From positions 1 to 64,000 of the forward strand of contig JAURNY010000026.1 of the NCBI GenBank assembly GCA_030829955.1: a DNA stretch of 64,000 nt, read 5' to 3'. Source of the DNA: Gammaproteobacteria bacterium (lineage in GTDB: Bacteria > Pseudomonadota > Gammaproteobacteria > Eutrophobiales > Eutrophobiaceae). The notes beneath the pieces are model-generated. The model saw only the letters and a list, made by a program, of their open reading frames with translations. It did not search any database and was not told the origin of the DNA. Position numbers and translations under genes: made by a program. Shown here piece by piece: positions 55,925-64,000 of this stretch. Every line of letters begins with the position of its first letter. Position 1 is the stretch's first letter.

Positions 55925-56936
55925 TCAGATATTGAAGAAATAAATCATTATAGTGTTCTATAAAGCCGTTTTTGCTTCTGGATATCATATACACAGGTGT
56001 TTTGATCCTGTCAGCAAGTGCAAGTCCATTTTCTTTTCCCATCACTAATATTGCTGTTGCAAGTGCATCGGCTATCAAACATTTTTCGTGTAATACCGTT
56101 ACCGAAGCGAGATTATGTGAGACTGGCTTACCTGTGCGCGGATCTATTGTATGTGAATACCGTTTTCCCTGATATTCAAAATAATTACGATAATCACCAG
56201 ACGTAGCCATAGCCATATTTTTTAGAGAAATAATCCGTTGTACTTTTCTTGATAAAGGCTGCGCCTGCTCTATTCCTATTTGCCATAATTCATTATTTTG
56301 GTTATTGCCTTTTCCAATTAGTTCGCCACCTATATCGATCAGATAGTCATGAATGTTTAATGATTGTAAATGTTCAGCAATTCGATCAACTGCATAACCT
56401 TTTGCAATAGCAGATAAATCCAGATACATACCACTAACTGTTTTGGCTATACTTAAAGAATTTTCATTTAATATAAGTTTTTGATATCCTACCTGAAGCT
56501 TTAAAAATTCTATATCTCGTTCGTCAGGAATCTGTCGTTGCAAAAACTCCGGGCCAAACCCCCATAAATTGACCAAAGATCCAACAGTGATATCAAATGC
56601 ACCATTACTTAATTCACTAACTTTTTGTCCATTTTGCAAAACATAAAAGAGTTCTTCTGAAATAGTGACGGGCAAATCAATGTTCACCTGATTTAGTAGT
56701 GATAATTCAGAGTCCTCAATATAGGTGGACATAGTGCGGTTAATTCCATCAAGCAGTTTTTCTATTTGATCACGTAAGCGTTTATCAACAATACGTGGAT
56801 TAGTTGGGTTATAGGACACGCTATAGTACGTACCCATAGTTTCTCCAGTCAGAACTGGCCATTGCGCAGGTTTATTTTCACAGCCAGATAGAGAACTATA
56901 AAAAAGTATAATTAGGATTAAATAAATATGTCTCAT
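55917..56936 (-). CDS. apbE: FAD:protein FMN transferase ApbE (lipoprotein)
   Basis: The 339-residue protein has lipobox LSGC (Cys19 from the ATG at 56936), the FAD-binding ETMGTYYSVSY, and a central GAFDITVGSLVNLWGFG. HTIDPRTGKPVSH near the C-terminus is the Mg2+/catalytic region. It attaches FMN to threonine of Nqr/Rnf subunits. A GTG five codons earlier (56951) is in frame but has no ribosome site. No nqr genes are in the window. Confidence 0.92.
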   Translation of the reverse strand: MRHIYLILIILFYSSLSGCENKPAQWPVLTGETMGTYYSVSYNPTNPRIVDKRLRDQIEKLLDGINRTMSTYIEDSELSLLNQVNIDLPVTISEELFYVLQNGQKVSELSNGAFDITVGSLVNLWGFGPEFLQRQIPDERDIEFLKLQVGYQKLILNENSLSIAKTVSGMYLDLSAIAKGYAVDRIAEHLQSLNIHDYLIDIGGELIGKGNNQNNELWQIGIEQAQPLSRKVQRIISLKNMAMATSGDYRNYFEYQGKRYSHTIDPRTGKPVSHNLASVTVLHEKCLIADALATAILVMGKENGLALADRIKTPVYMISRSKNGFIEHYNDLFLQYLNE

Positions 56937-57570
56937 ACCCGATATAGACACCGATCATTAAATGAAATAGATGAATCAGTATAACAAGCGTTAGCTGTGA
57001 AGGGTAAGCAGAAATAATCTATTCGAAGTCGTACACCATATTAAAGTTAAGGATATGTCCAGTTTTTCAATTCCGGGACTGGGTTGGCTGTCGTAATCAT
57101 CTCAAAGTAAAGCGTGTTTTTTTAGGGGGTATTTCCCTTAATAAGTAGTATTAGTAAGCTTTTGCGTTTCGTTAGAGTCCAGTTCCTAATTTAAATTGTC
57201 ACCAAATGCAAGTTGCACCGTAATTTTAATATTAGTGATAATGCCAGCAATCATTTTTTTAATCAGCCCATCTGGAAAGCTGGCATCAATTATTAATGTA
57301 TCTTTAATTATTTCATTTATATATCCATTTAAAACACAGCCGTCTTTAAACATTACCGACCAGAAAATTACTTACACTCTATGAATAGAAATGTAATTAA
57401 ATTACAAGTAGATTTGGCAACATAAAATTATCTGTATTCGCTTAATTGAGTTTAAATAAAAAGGGAGAAATAATTAGACCTGTAAAATACGTAAAACTAT
57501 ATTCGTATGGCATTAAATTATCGAATCAAAAAAATATATCCAATAAGATGCATAAATTCTAATGAAAAAA
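56937..57570. other. Intergenic region
   Basis: No convincing gene is visible. A 62-codon frame at 57196-57384 starts with TTG and is hydrophobic but lacks a ribosome site. The region is AT-rich, with one patch near 57120-57140 (TTTTTTTAGGGGGTATT) of uneven composition. Confidence 0.4.
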
Positions 57571-58557
57571 TTAATATCTTTGCCAGTCGAGGGGCGGTTC
57601 TTCCATTAAAGATATTTGTTCACGTAAATTTAGTATTTGTTCTTCCCAATAACGTTGTGCGTTGAAAAATGGAAATGCTATAGGAAAAGCAGGGTCTTCC
57701 CATCGCTTTGCTAGCCAAGCCGAGTAATGAATCAATCGCATGGTTCGTAACGCTTCAATCAAATTTAATTCTATCGGATCAAAATCTCGAAACTGTGTAT
57801 AGCCAACAAGAAAATCATACAATCCTTTTTGCATGTATTCTCGGTTCCCGGATAAAAACATCCAGATGTCTTGAACAGCTGGACCGGTTCTCGTATCATC
57901 AAAATCAACCAGATAAAATTTGTCATCCCGGCATAGCACATTACCGTGATGACAATCGCCATGTAGTCTCAATTTTTTATAATTGCCCGTTCGATCAAAA
58001 CACTCTTTAATTTTTATCAAGACTTGCTCTATAGTAGATTCATATGAAACTTTAAGTTCCATTGGAATGAACTGGTTTTTAAGTAAGTAAGCTGCAGGTT
58101 TTTCAACAAACGCTGATATTGAGATATCAGACCTAGTTTTAAAATTATCGATTGCTGCAATATTATGCAGCCGCGCCAAAATCATCCCGAGTTGCTCAAG
58201 ATGTCTCGCATTATCCAGTTCCGGCGCATAGCCACCGAAACGCGGATAAATTGCAAATCGATAGTTTTCATAAACAAACAGACTAGACTCATTTTTAATA
58301 ATAGGTGCAAGTACAGGAATATCATTTTCATGGAGCTGTAGTGTGAATTGATGTTCTTCCAGGATCATCTCATCAGACCATCTTTCCGGTCGATAAAATT
58401 TGGCAATGATTGGAATCTCATCTTCAATGCCAATTTGATATACGCGATTTTCATAACTATTCAGCGCGAGGATGCGTTGATCAGATATTAATCCAATAGA
58501 TTCAATGGCCTGAATAATCTTATCAGGACTGAGTACTGAAAAAGGGTGTTTGTTCAT
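57571..58557 (-). CDS. srkA: Stress response kinase A (SrkA/YihE)
   Basis: The 328-residue kinase has a choline-kinase-like fold: KFYRPERWS near residue 53, then the catalytic LHGDCHHGNVL and the metal-binding YLVDFDDTRTGP. SrkA is a Thr/Ser protein kinase that counters stress-induced programmed death. It stands alone. Confidence 0.94.
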   Translation of the reverse strand: MNKHPFSVLSPDKIIQAIESIGLISDQRILALNSYENRVYQIGIEDEIPIIAKFYRPERWSDEMILEEHQFTLQLHENDIPVLAPIIKNESSLFVYENYRFAIYPRFGGYAPELDNARHLEQLGMILARLHNIAAIDNFKTRSDISISAFVEKPAAYLLKNQFIPMELKVSYESTIEQVLIKIKECFDRTGNYKKLRLHGDCHHGNVLCRDDKFYLVDFDDTRTGPAVQDIWMFLSGNREYMQKGLYDFLVGYTQFRDFDPIELNLIEALRTMRLIHYSAWLAKRWEDPAFPIAFPFFNAQRYWEEQILNLREQISLMEEPPLDWQRY

Positions 58558-58684
58558 GGTTGGCAGTCTAACAGAAGAAGCAGTTTATGAATTAAGGATA
58601 GCCAGCTCTTATAGTCAGGCCTATCAAACAGATGTTAAAAAAGTGATATGCTAAATTCAATATTGTTCGTATCCATCAGTGCAT

Positions 58685-60061
58685 TTAATTTTTTAGCAGT
58701 TCTTCCTGTTCATATAACCTGAGAATATCAAAATAACGATGTACACGTTTGACAAAGGAAACAGGCTCATGTCCGCGTGCATAGCCAAACTTTGTTTGAC
58801 TATACCATTTTTTCTGGCTTAACTTCGGCAAGTGTTTTTCAACATCGATCCATAGATTCGGGTCATCACCCATTTTTTGTGTTATGACTCTGGCATCTTC
58901 CAGATGACCCAAACCGATATTGTAAGCTGCAAGAGTCATCCACGAGCGATCCGGTTCATTAATTTTTTTTGGTAAAGAATCTTTAATAATATCAAGATAT
59001 TTAGCACCACCCATGACACTTTGTTCTGGATCAGTTCTATCCTCAATACCTACACGTTTGGCTGTTTCCTGGGTTAGCATCATTAATCCGGTTACGCCGG
59101 TCATCGAAACTGCTTTTTCATTCCAGTGAGATTCCTGATAACTGACAGCTGCCAGGAAACGTTTATCAAAGCTATATTCTTTTGCTGCTTTTTCAAATAA
59201 TGAATAATACTGGGGGAGTAATGACTGAATACGTTCTAAAAAATAAGTATTATCGACATATTGAGGTGCGTTTAAATGTCTGAAATAAATTTCACGTAAA
59301 CGTTTTAACTTATTGCTACGTGAAAACTTGCCTAAAAAAACATCAATCGATTGTATTAATGATTTATCTCGATCATGTAATGTTAGCCAAAAAGATGGAT
59401 AAGAGATATTCAATTCCAGGGCTATAGAGAGTTCAGGATATAGGTGACGATAATAGGTATAGACATCCTCATTGATTAGCGTCAGTGGCAGAAAACCCTT
59501 ATTAATATTTTCGAGGATTTTACGATTATTACTACCCGGTATTTCGGACCAATAAAGTGACATGTGTTTCTTCTGCAGTTCTCTTAGTACCTGCGCAGGT
59601 GCTGAGTCAGCGGCTACAAATATACGGCCAGGAGATATATCCTGAATTTTATCAGGTGAAGGATTCTTGCGATTTCCAATGACATACCACTGATTGGTGT
59701 TGTAAGGAATACTGGCATGAATTTTTTCTATATCTATGGGTTGCGGTACGCTATCGGTAATTGCTATATCTACTTTTTCTTTTCGTATTAATTCATAGAG
59801 TTCCTCAAGTGTTTTTGCAACAATAATATCCAGCGATACCCCAATTGAGTCGGCATAGGTTTCTACAATTTGAAAGTCCAGACCGCGAAGTGCTGATTCA
59901 TCTGGAAAAAACATAGGGGGTTGGGCGAGCATTGCGACACGTAGCTCGCCACGTTGCTTGATACGTTCAAGGTCGGTCAATCCGTCAGAGCATGACTGTA
60001 AAGACAGACCGGTTATTATTAACAGCGCTGTCAAAATGCGCCGATATGAAAATCCGTACAT
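58685..60061 (-). CDS. mltF: Membrane-bound lytic murein transglycosylase MltF
   Basis: The 458-residue protein has a lipobox (LQSC, Cys24). An N-terminal solute-binding domain (LRVAMLAQPPMFF, DSVPQPIDIEK) is followed by a C-terminal lysozyme-like domain with the catalytic Glu in YQESHWNEKA and GVTGLMMLT. It cleaves peptidoglycan with anhydro-ring formation and is regulated by its binding domain. Confidence 0.95.
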   Translation of the reverse strand: MYGFSYRRILTALLIITGLSLQSCSDGLTDLERIKQRGELRVAMLAQPPMFFPDESALRGLDFQIVETYADSIGVSLDIIVAKTLEELYELIRKEKVDIAITDSVPQPIDIEKIHASIPYNTNQWYVIGNRKNPSPDKIQDISPGRIFVAADSAPAQVLRELQKKHMSLYWSEIPGSNNRKILENINKGFLPLTLINEDVYTYYRHLYPELSIALELNISYPSFWLTLHDRDKSLIQSIDVFLGKFSRSNKLKRLREIYFRHLNAPQYVDNTYFLERIQSLLPQYYSLFEKAAKEYSFDKRFLAAVSYQESHWNEKAVSMTGVTGLMMLTQETAKRVGIEDRTDPEQSVMGGAKYLDIIKDSLPKKINEPDRSWMTLAAYNIGLGHLEDARVITQKMGDDPNLWIDVEKHLPKLSQKKWYSQTKFGYARGHEPVSFVKRVHRYFDILRLYEQEELLKN

Positions 60062-60148
60062 TAGCTTATTGTCTATGATAATCTCACCATATTACAAACA
60101 GTAAGTGTCCTGATGTTATCTCAGACGACAGTGCTAAGACAAAATACA

Positions 60149-60367
60149 ATGAATATCTATGCCTGTTTAAAATCGATTTTGTTTTTATTATTGAGCTATT
60201 TCATCATGTTTAGTTGCGTTCATGCTCAGGAGTTGGCAACTAAAGATGTCGATGAAAAAGCCGCTAGCTTATTTTGGAATAACCCATATAAAATAGATGG
60301 CTATAACTTAAATTGTGGTTTTCGCTCTGATGCAGAGGGCAGGATTGTTAGTGGTGGAGATGAATAA
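60149..60367 (+). CDS. Small secreted protein, unknown
   Basis: From the ATG at 60149 this 72-residue protein has a signal peptide (NIYACLKSILFLLLSYF to about residue 26) and a short mature part with one Cys. It runs eight bases into the start of the addB-like gene. An in-frame ATG at 60113 would add 12 non-signal residues. No family is recognised. It could be a leader-type upstream gene or a truncated remnant. Confidence 0.4.
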   Translation: MNIYACLKSILFLLLSYFIMFSCVHAQELATKDVDEKAASLFWNNPYKIDGYNLNCGFRSDAEGRIVSGGDE

Positions 60368-62999
60368 GACAATCATCACACCAACAAAACGATTGCGTCG
60401 TTATTTACAACTTGAATATGCAAAAGAACAGATCGCGCAAGGAAATGTAGTCTGGCCAAGTCTGGACTGTTTGCCATGGAATGCATGGTGTCAGCGACTG
60501 TTTAGTGATATCTCGTTAAATATTGATGAACACTTTCAGTTATTAAGGCCACATCAGCAACGCTGGTTATGGCAGGACATTATCCAGCACTCGCGTTATC
60601 GAGAACAGCTATTGCAAGTGCAAGCAACTGCCAGGCATGTACAAGCTGCTTATGAACAATGCAGAGCATGGCAAATCCCGGTTTTTCCAGAAAACGTTTT
60701 TTTATCTGAAGATGCTCAGGCTTTCAAACATTGGTATCAAACATATGTGCAAAGAAAAAAAGAACATTGTTGGATTGATGATGCCGAGTTGCCTGACTTT
60801 ATTGAAGAAAACATCCTTGTTAATACGATAACTAATACTTTGGTATTTCAAGGTTTCGATTATTTCACCACGCAACAGCAGCACTTAATTCAAACATTAA
60901 AAGATCATGGCGTCGATGTTGATATCCAGATGTCTGAACAACGAAATAAGAGTGTTTCTGTTTTTGCTGCTAATGATAAGCAACAAGAAATTATCAACGC
61001 GACAAATTGGGCAAAACAAAAAATAAAATCTGATCCCGATGCAACGATTGGTATCTTAACACCTCGTTTGGGTTTGCAGCGAAATGTGATTAATAGACTG
61101 ATGGTGCAAACACTGGAGCCTGCCCAGTTAATTTACCCTCATGCAAAAACAGGCAATCTTTTTTCTATTTCTTTAGGCAAGCCATTATCAGATTATTCGA
61201 TGATACAAATCGCATTAGTGATACTCGATTTGGGGCATCGATCAATATCGATTCATGATTTAAGCCGCTTATTACATACACATTATATACAGGCTGTTGA
61301 AGATGAATTAGCCAAACGGGCGCGTTTTGATTTGCTGTTGCGTAAAAAAGGATATGAGCGCATATCACTTAAATCCATCTATCGAATAGCCGAAAATGGT
61401 AAAGAACAAGGCACATATTGTGAGCGTTTTATTCAGCAGTTAAAGGATTTTGAACTCCGCTTTTTGAGTTATGCAAAACAGGAAACTTACAGACAATGGG
61501 CTGAATATTTTTCTCAATTATTAAACTGTTTTACATGGCCAACCGAAAAGTCATTAAACAGTGATGAATATCAAACATTGAGTAAATGGCAGGATGTTCT
61601 CAAGGATTTAAGTAATATTAGTTTGTCGGATAAAAAAGTATCTTACTTCACTGCGCTTTCTCAATTAAAGCATTTACTCAATGAGCAACGTTTCCAGCCG
61701 GAAACAGAGGAAACACCCATACAGGTTAGTGAACTGGACGGTGTTGCAGCCATGCAATTTGATGCGCTTTGGATAATGGATATGCAGGATGATGTCTGGC
61801 CAGAAGCAAAAACAGCCAACCCCTTTATTCCAATAGTATGTCAACGTGAATACAACGTGCCTGAAGCTGATGCAAACAGTCGTTTGCAGATGGCAAAAGA
61901 TATGACGATCAGGCTTTATCAATCAGCTAAAGATGTTGTGTTCAGTTATTCTCATTGGGAAGGTGATCGTGAGTGTCGCCCGACTGCACTCATTCAGACA
62001 TTTATTGAACAGAATAATATTCCAACGATAGAAGTAACGGACTCTGTTAAACAACAGATATTTTTATCTGCTAAACAAGAGTTGTTTTATGATTCGCCCC
62101 CAGAATTTAAAACAGACAAGGAAAAAGCTGCTGGCGGTAGTGGTTTATTTCGTGATCAATCACTCTGTCCTTTCCGTGCTTTTGCCAGGCACAGGTTATT
62201 TGCTGAATCTCTGCCACAGAGTGACATTGGTTTAAGTGCAAGTGAGCGAGGAAAACTTGTGCATAGAGTTATGCAGTATTTATGGCAAAGAATTGGAAAA
62301 CAGAAAAAATTACTTTATTTATCATCAAATGAGATAGATAAACTGGTCCATTCAGTTGTTCTTGAATCAATAAAACAACATGCTGAGCATAATCCTGAAT
62401 TATTTCCACAGCGTTTCAGCGAACTGGAACAAAAACGACTAGAAGGTCTGGTAAAGCAATGGCTGGAAATCGAAAAACAACGAGCGCCGTTTAACGTCAT
62501 TAAAACCGAAGAATGGCAAACAATACATTTTGCCGGACTTGAATTAAATATTTGTATCGATCGTATCGATGAAATTGCAGAGGGGCAGTATGCGATCATT
62601 GATTACAAGACAGGAAAAGTAAGTAAAAGTGATTGGGAATCTGATAATCCCAATGAGCCACAATTACCTTTATATGCTGTAACGACAAATGAAGATGTCA
62701 TCGCCGTTGCATTTGCCTCGTTAAAATCCGGTGAGCTTGGTTATAAAGGACAAGCAAATGCCGATGAATTATTTCCAAAAATTAAAGCGAACAAGGATTA
62801 CTCATGGCAACAATGTCTTGAGGATTGGCAGACGGCTTTAAATCGATTGGCTGAAGACTTCAAGCGTGGCTATGCCGCAGTTGAACCGAAAGACAGAAGA
62901 GCCTGTGAATATTGTGATCTGCATGGTTTATGTCGTTTTTATGAAAGAGTTACTAATCATCTGGAAGATGATGAAGTAGATGTGATGAATGATGAGTAA
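60360..62999 (+). CDS. AddB-like PD-(D/E)XK nuclease-helicase subunit
   Basis: The protein is 879 residues from ATG 60360, which has GGTGGAG just before it. Helicase-like N-terminal text is followed by a RecB-type nuclease domain with IDRIDE and IIDYKTGKV in the last 180 residues. Cysteines in SLCPFRAFARH and CEYCDLHGLC form the iron-sulfur staple seen in AddB. It matches the AddB-like 'probable DNA repair protein' of gammaproteobacteria (TIGR03623), and its partner follows directly. The pair would process double-strand breaks. Confidence 0.85.
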   Translation: MNKTIITPTKRLRRYLQLEYAKEQIAQGNVVWPSLDCLPWNAWCQRLFSDISLNIDEHFQLLRPHQQRWLWQDIIQHSRYREQLLQVQATARHVQAAYEQCRAWQIPVFPENVFLSEDAQAFKHWYQTYVQRKKEHCWIDDAELPDFIEENILVNTITNTLVFQGFDYFTTQQQHLIQTLKDHGVDVDIQMSEQRNKSVSVFAANDKQQEIINATNWAKQKIKSDPDATIGILTPRLGLQRNVINRLMVQTLEPAQLIYPHAKTGNLFSISLGKPLSDYSMIQIALVILDLGHRSISIHDLSRLLHTHYIQAVEDELAKRARFDLLLRKKGYERISLKSIYRIAENGKEQGTYCERFIQQLKDFELRFLSYAKQETYRQWAEYFSQLLNCFTWPTEKSLNSDEYQTLSKWQDVLKDLSNISLSDKKVSYFTALSQLKHLLNEQRFQPETEETPIQVSELDGVAAMQFDALWIMDMQDDVWPEAKTANPFIPIVCQREYNVPEADANSRLQMAKDMTIRLYQSAKDVVFSYSHWEGDRECRPTALIQTFIEQNNIPTIEVTDSVKQQIFLSAKQELFYDSPPEFKTDKEKAAGGSGLFRDQSLCPFRAFARHRLFAESLPQSDIGLSASERGKLVHRVMQYLWQRIGKQKKLLYLSSNEIDKLVHSVVLESIKQHAEHNPELFPQRFSELEQKRLEGLVKQWLEIEKQRAPFNVIKTEEWQTIHFAGLELNICIDRIDEIAEGQYAIIDYKTGKVSKSDWESDNPNEPQLPLYAVTTNEDVIAVAFASLKSGELGYKGQANADELFPKIKANKDYSWQQCLEDWQTALNRLAEDFKRGYAAVEPKDRRACEYCDLHGLCRFYERVTNHLEDDEVDVMNDE

Positions 63000-64000
63000 A
63001 TTACCTCAGGATAATGCGATTCGGCAACAGGCATTGGCCGTTGATCAGTCTTTTATTATTCAGGCGCCCGCCGGTTCCGGTAAAACCGCATTATTAATAA
63101 AACGTTTTCTGGTTTTGTTGTCAGTCGTGGATGAACCGGAGGAAATTATTGCGATTACGTTTACCCGTAAAGCTGCTGCAGAAATGCAAGGTCGTTTGCT
63201 AGCTGCTTTAAAGCAGGCAAATGGTGAACCTGATATTGATAATGAGCATAAAAAAGAATTATTTAATCTTGCAGCTGCTGCATTAAAGAAAGACCATGAA
63301 AGAGGCTGGCATTTACTGGAAAACAGTAATCGTTTGCGTATACAAACCATTGATTCGCTCTCTGCAAGTTTAACCAAACAAATGCCCATATTGGCAGGGC
63401 TTGGTTCCCAGCCAGAGATAATTGAAAACGCACAACCATTTTATGAACTTGCTGCCAATCGAACACTTGCTGAACTGGAAAGCAAGGAGATCTGGTCAGA
63501 TTCTATTGCTTTATTACTATCGCATCTTGATAACGATGTGCCCAGAGTGAAACGACTCTTAATCAGTATGTTAATGAAACGTGATCAATGGTTAGGCTAT
63601 GTTATGCAGGAACATGATCGGCAAGACATGGAAACTGTTATTAGTCGTATAGTAGAAGATCAGTTAGCAACATTGCTTGAATTATTTCCGAATAAATATC
63701 AATCAGACCTGCTTGAACTGTTACGTTTTGCAGCGGCAAATTTAACAGATACAAATGCCGATCATTGTATTGCTGCATTTAAAGATATTACTGAATTCCC
63801 TGGTGCAGATACAGATTCATTGGCTGCATGGTGTGCAATTCGCGAGTTATTACTAACATTAGAGGATAGTTGGCGTAAGCTTCCTAATGTAAAGATTGGT
63901 TTTCCATCTCAATCGACGAAAAAATTGGATTTAGAACAAAAAGAATTAAGGCAAACAAATAAAGAAAAAATGCAGGCCTTGATAAGTAAACTACAGAAAG
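62992..64000 (+). CDS. AddA/UvrD-like helicase-nuclease, N-terminal part (cut by window end)
   Basis: Starting at the ATG that overlaps the addB-like stop by eight bases, the frame is open to the window end (336 codons). The N-terminus has the UvrD Walker A APAGSGKT (residues 25-32), then ITFTRKAAAEMQ (motif Ia) and TIDSLSASL. This is the AddA-like partner of the preceding gene. The rest lies beyond the window. Confidence 0.88.
   Translation, partial: MSKLPQDNAIRQQALAVDQSFIIQAPAGSGKTALLIKRFLVLLSVVDEPEEIIAITFTRKAAAEMQGRLLAALKQANGEPDIDNEHKKELFNLAAAALKKDHERGWHLLENSNRLRIQTIDSLSASLTKQMPILAGLGSQPEIIENAQPFYELAANRTLAELESKEIWSDSIALLLSHLDNDVPRVKRLLISMLMKRDQWLGYVMQEHDRQDMETVISRIVEDQLATLLELFPNKYQSDLLELLRFAAANLTDTNADHCIAAFKDITEFPGADTDSLAAWCAIRELLLTLEDSWRKLPNVKIGFPSQSTKKLDLEQKELRQTNKEKMQALISKLQK

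Noticed and set aside
57196..57384. 62-codon hydrophobic frame between apbE and srkA
   Set aside because: TTG start, no ribosome site, no resemblance to a family; AT-rich DNA readily gives hydrophobic frames.

Overview
This window looks like the chromosome of an AT-rich gammaproteobacterium, probably marine or aquatic. The evidence is the gene content and order: ubiA-ubiC-recG-ridA-spoT-rpoZ-gmk-yicC opposed to rph-rdgB, plus cysB, birA-coaX, hemW, srkA, mltF, slyD, yajQ, RNase AM, a pds-type sortase regulatory set, and gamma-typical small families (DUF2256, DUF2288, DUF465, DUF3301, HopJ). I could not resolve it below class level. No phage, insertion sequence or CRISPR array was found.

Layout. 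0-6.3 kb: the end of mgtE, an exported alpha/beta hydrolase, a tungsten/molybdenum aldehyde oxidoreductase with its MoaD-like partner, an exported protein behind a Fur box, an FmdB-like protein and an exported metallo-beta-lactamase-fold protein of the quinoprotein-relay type. 6.4-9.7 kb: an assimilatory sulfur block (TauE-type exporter, CysB, a thioredoxin-fold protein, APS-reductase-type CysH). 9.8-13.9 kb: two FHA-domain proteins around a mercaptopyruvate sulfurtransferase. 14-16.5 kb: birA-coaX followed by decayed genes around a tRNA-Thr. 16.6-31.9 kb: dense housekeeping genes, with an RND efflux pair lying between rdgB and hemW. 31.9-33.0 kb: a gene-poor AT-rich stretch with a cluster of DnaA boxes. 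33-45.6 kb: small accessory genes, including an HU-type protein, a broken gene, a Host_attach gene paired with an unknown gene, a cold-shock gene with a self-complementary leader, a lipocalin, a photolyase cluster, tesA-rnd, and a PLP enzyme-HopJ-SlyD block. 45.7-54.3 kb: a transporter, MscS, and a pdsO / pdsR-pdsS group with no sortase or sortase target beside it, then a formaldehyde-activating-enzyme homologue with an altered active site and an unknown membrane protein. 54.2-64 kb: RNase AM, YajQ, a DUF3301 pseudogene, ApbE, SrkA, MltF and the start of an AddB/AddA-like nuclease-helicase pair.

How the genes work together. The cys block handles sulfate reduction and its control. spoT, rpoZ, gmk and rdgB concern (p)ppGpp and nucleotide control. 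UbiC and UbiA make the first two ubiquinone intermediates. HU, Csp, RecG, photolyase, AddAB-like and RNase D maintain nucleic acids. ApbE, MltF, MscS and the Pds genes act at the envelope. The observations most worth checking are the origin-like DnaA-box region, the sortase-less Pds set, the Fae homologue lacking the catalytic histidine, the ribosome-site-sequestering csp leader, and several fresh pseudogenes. All calls come from reading the sequence; no database search was run.
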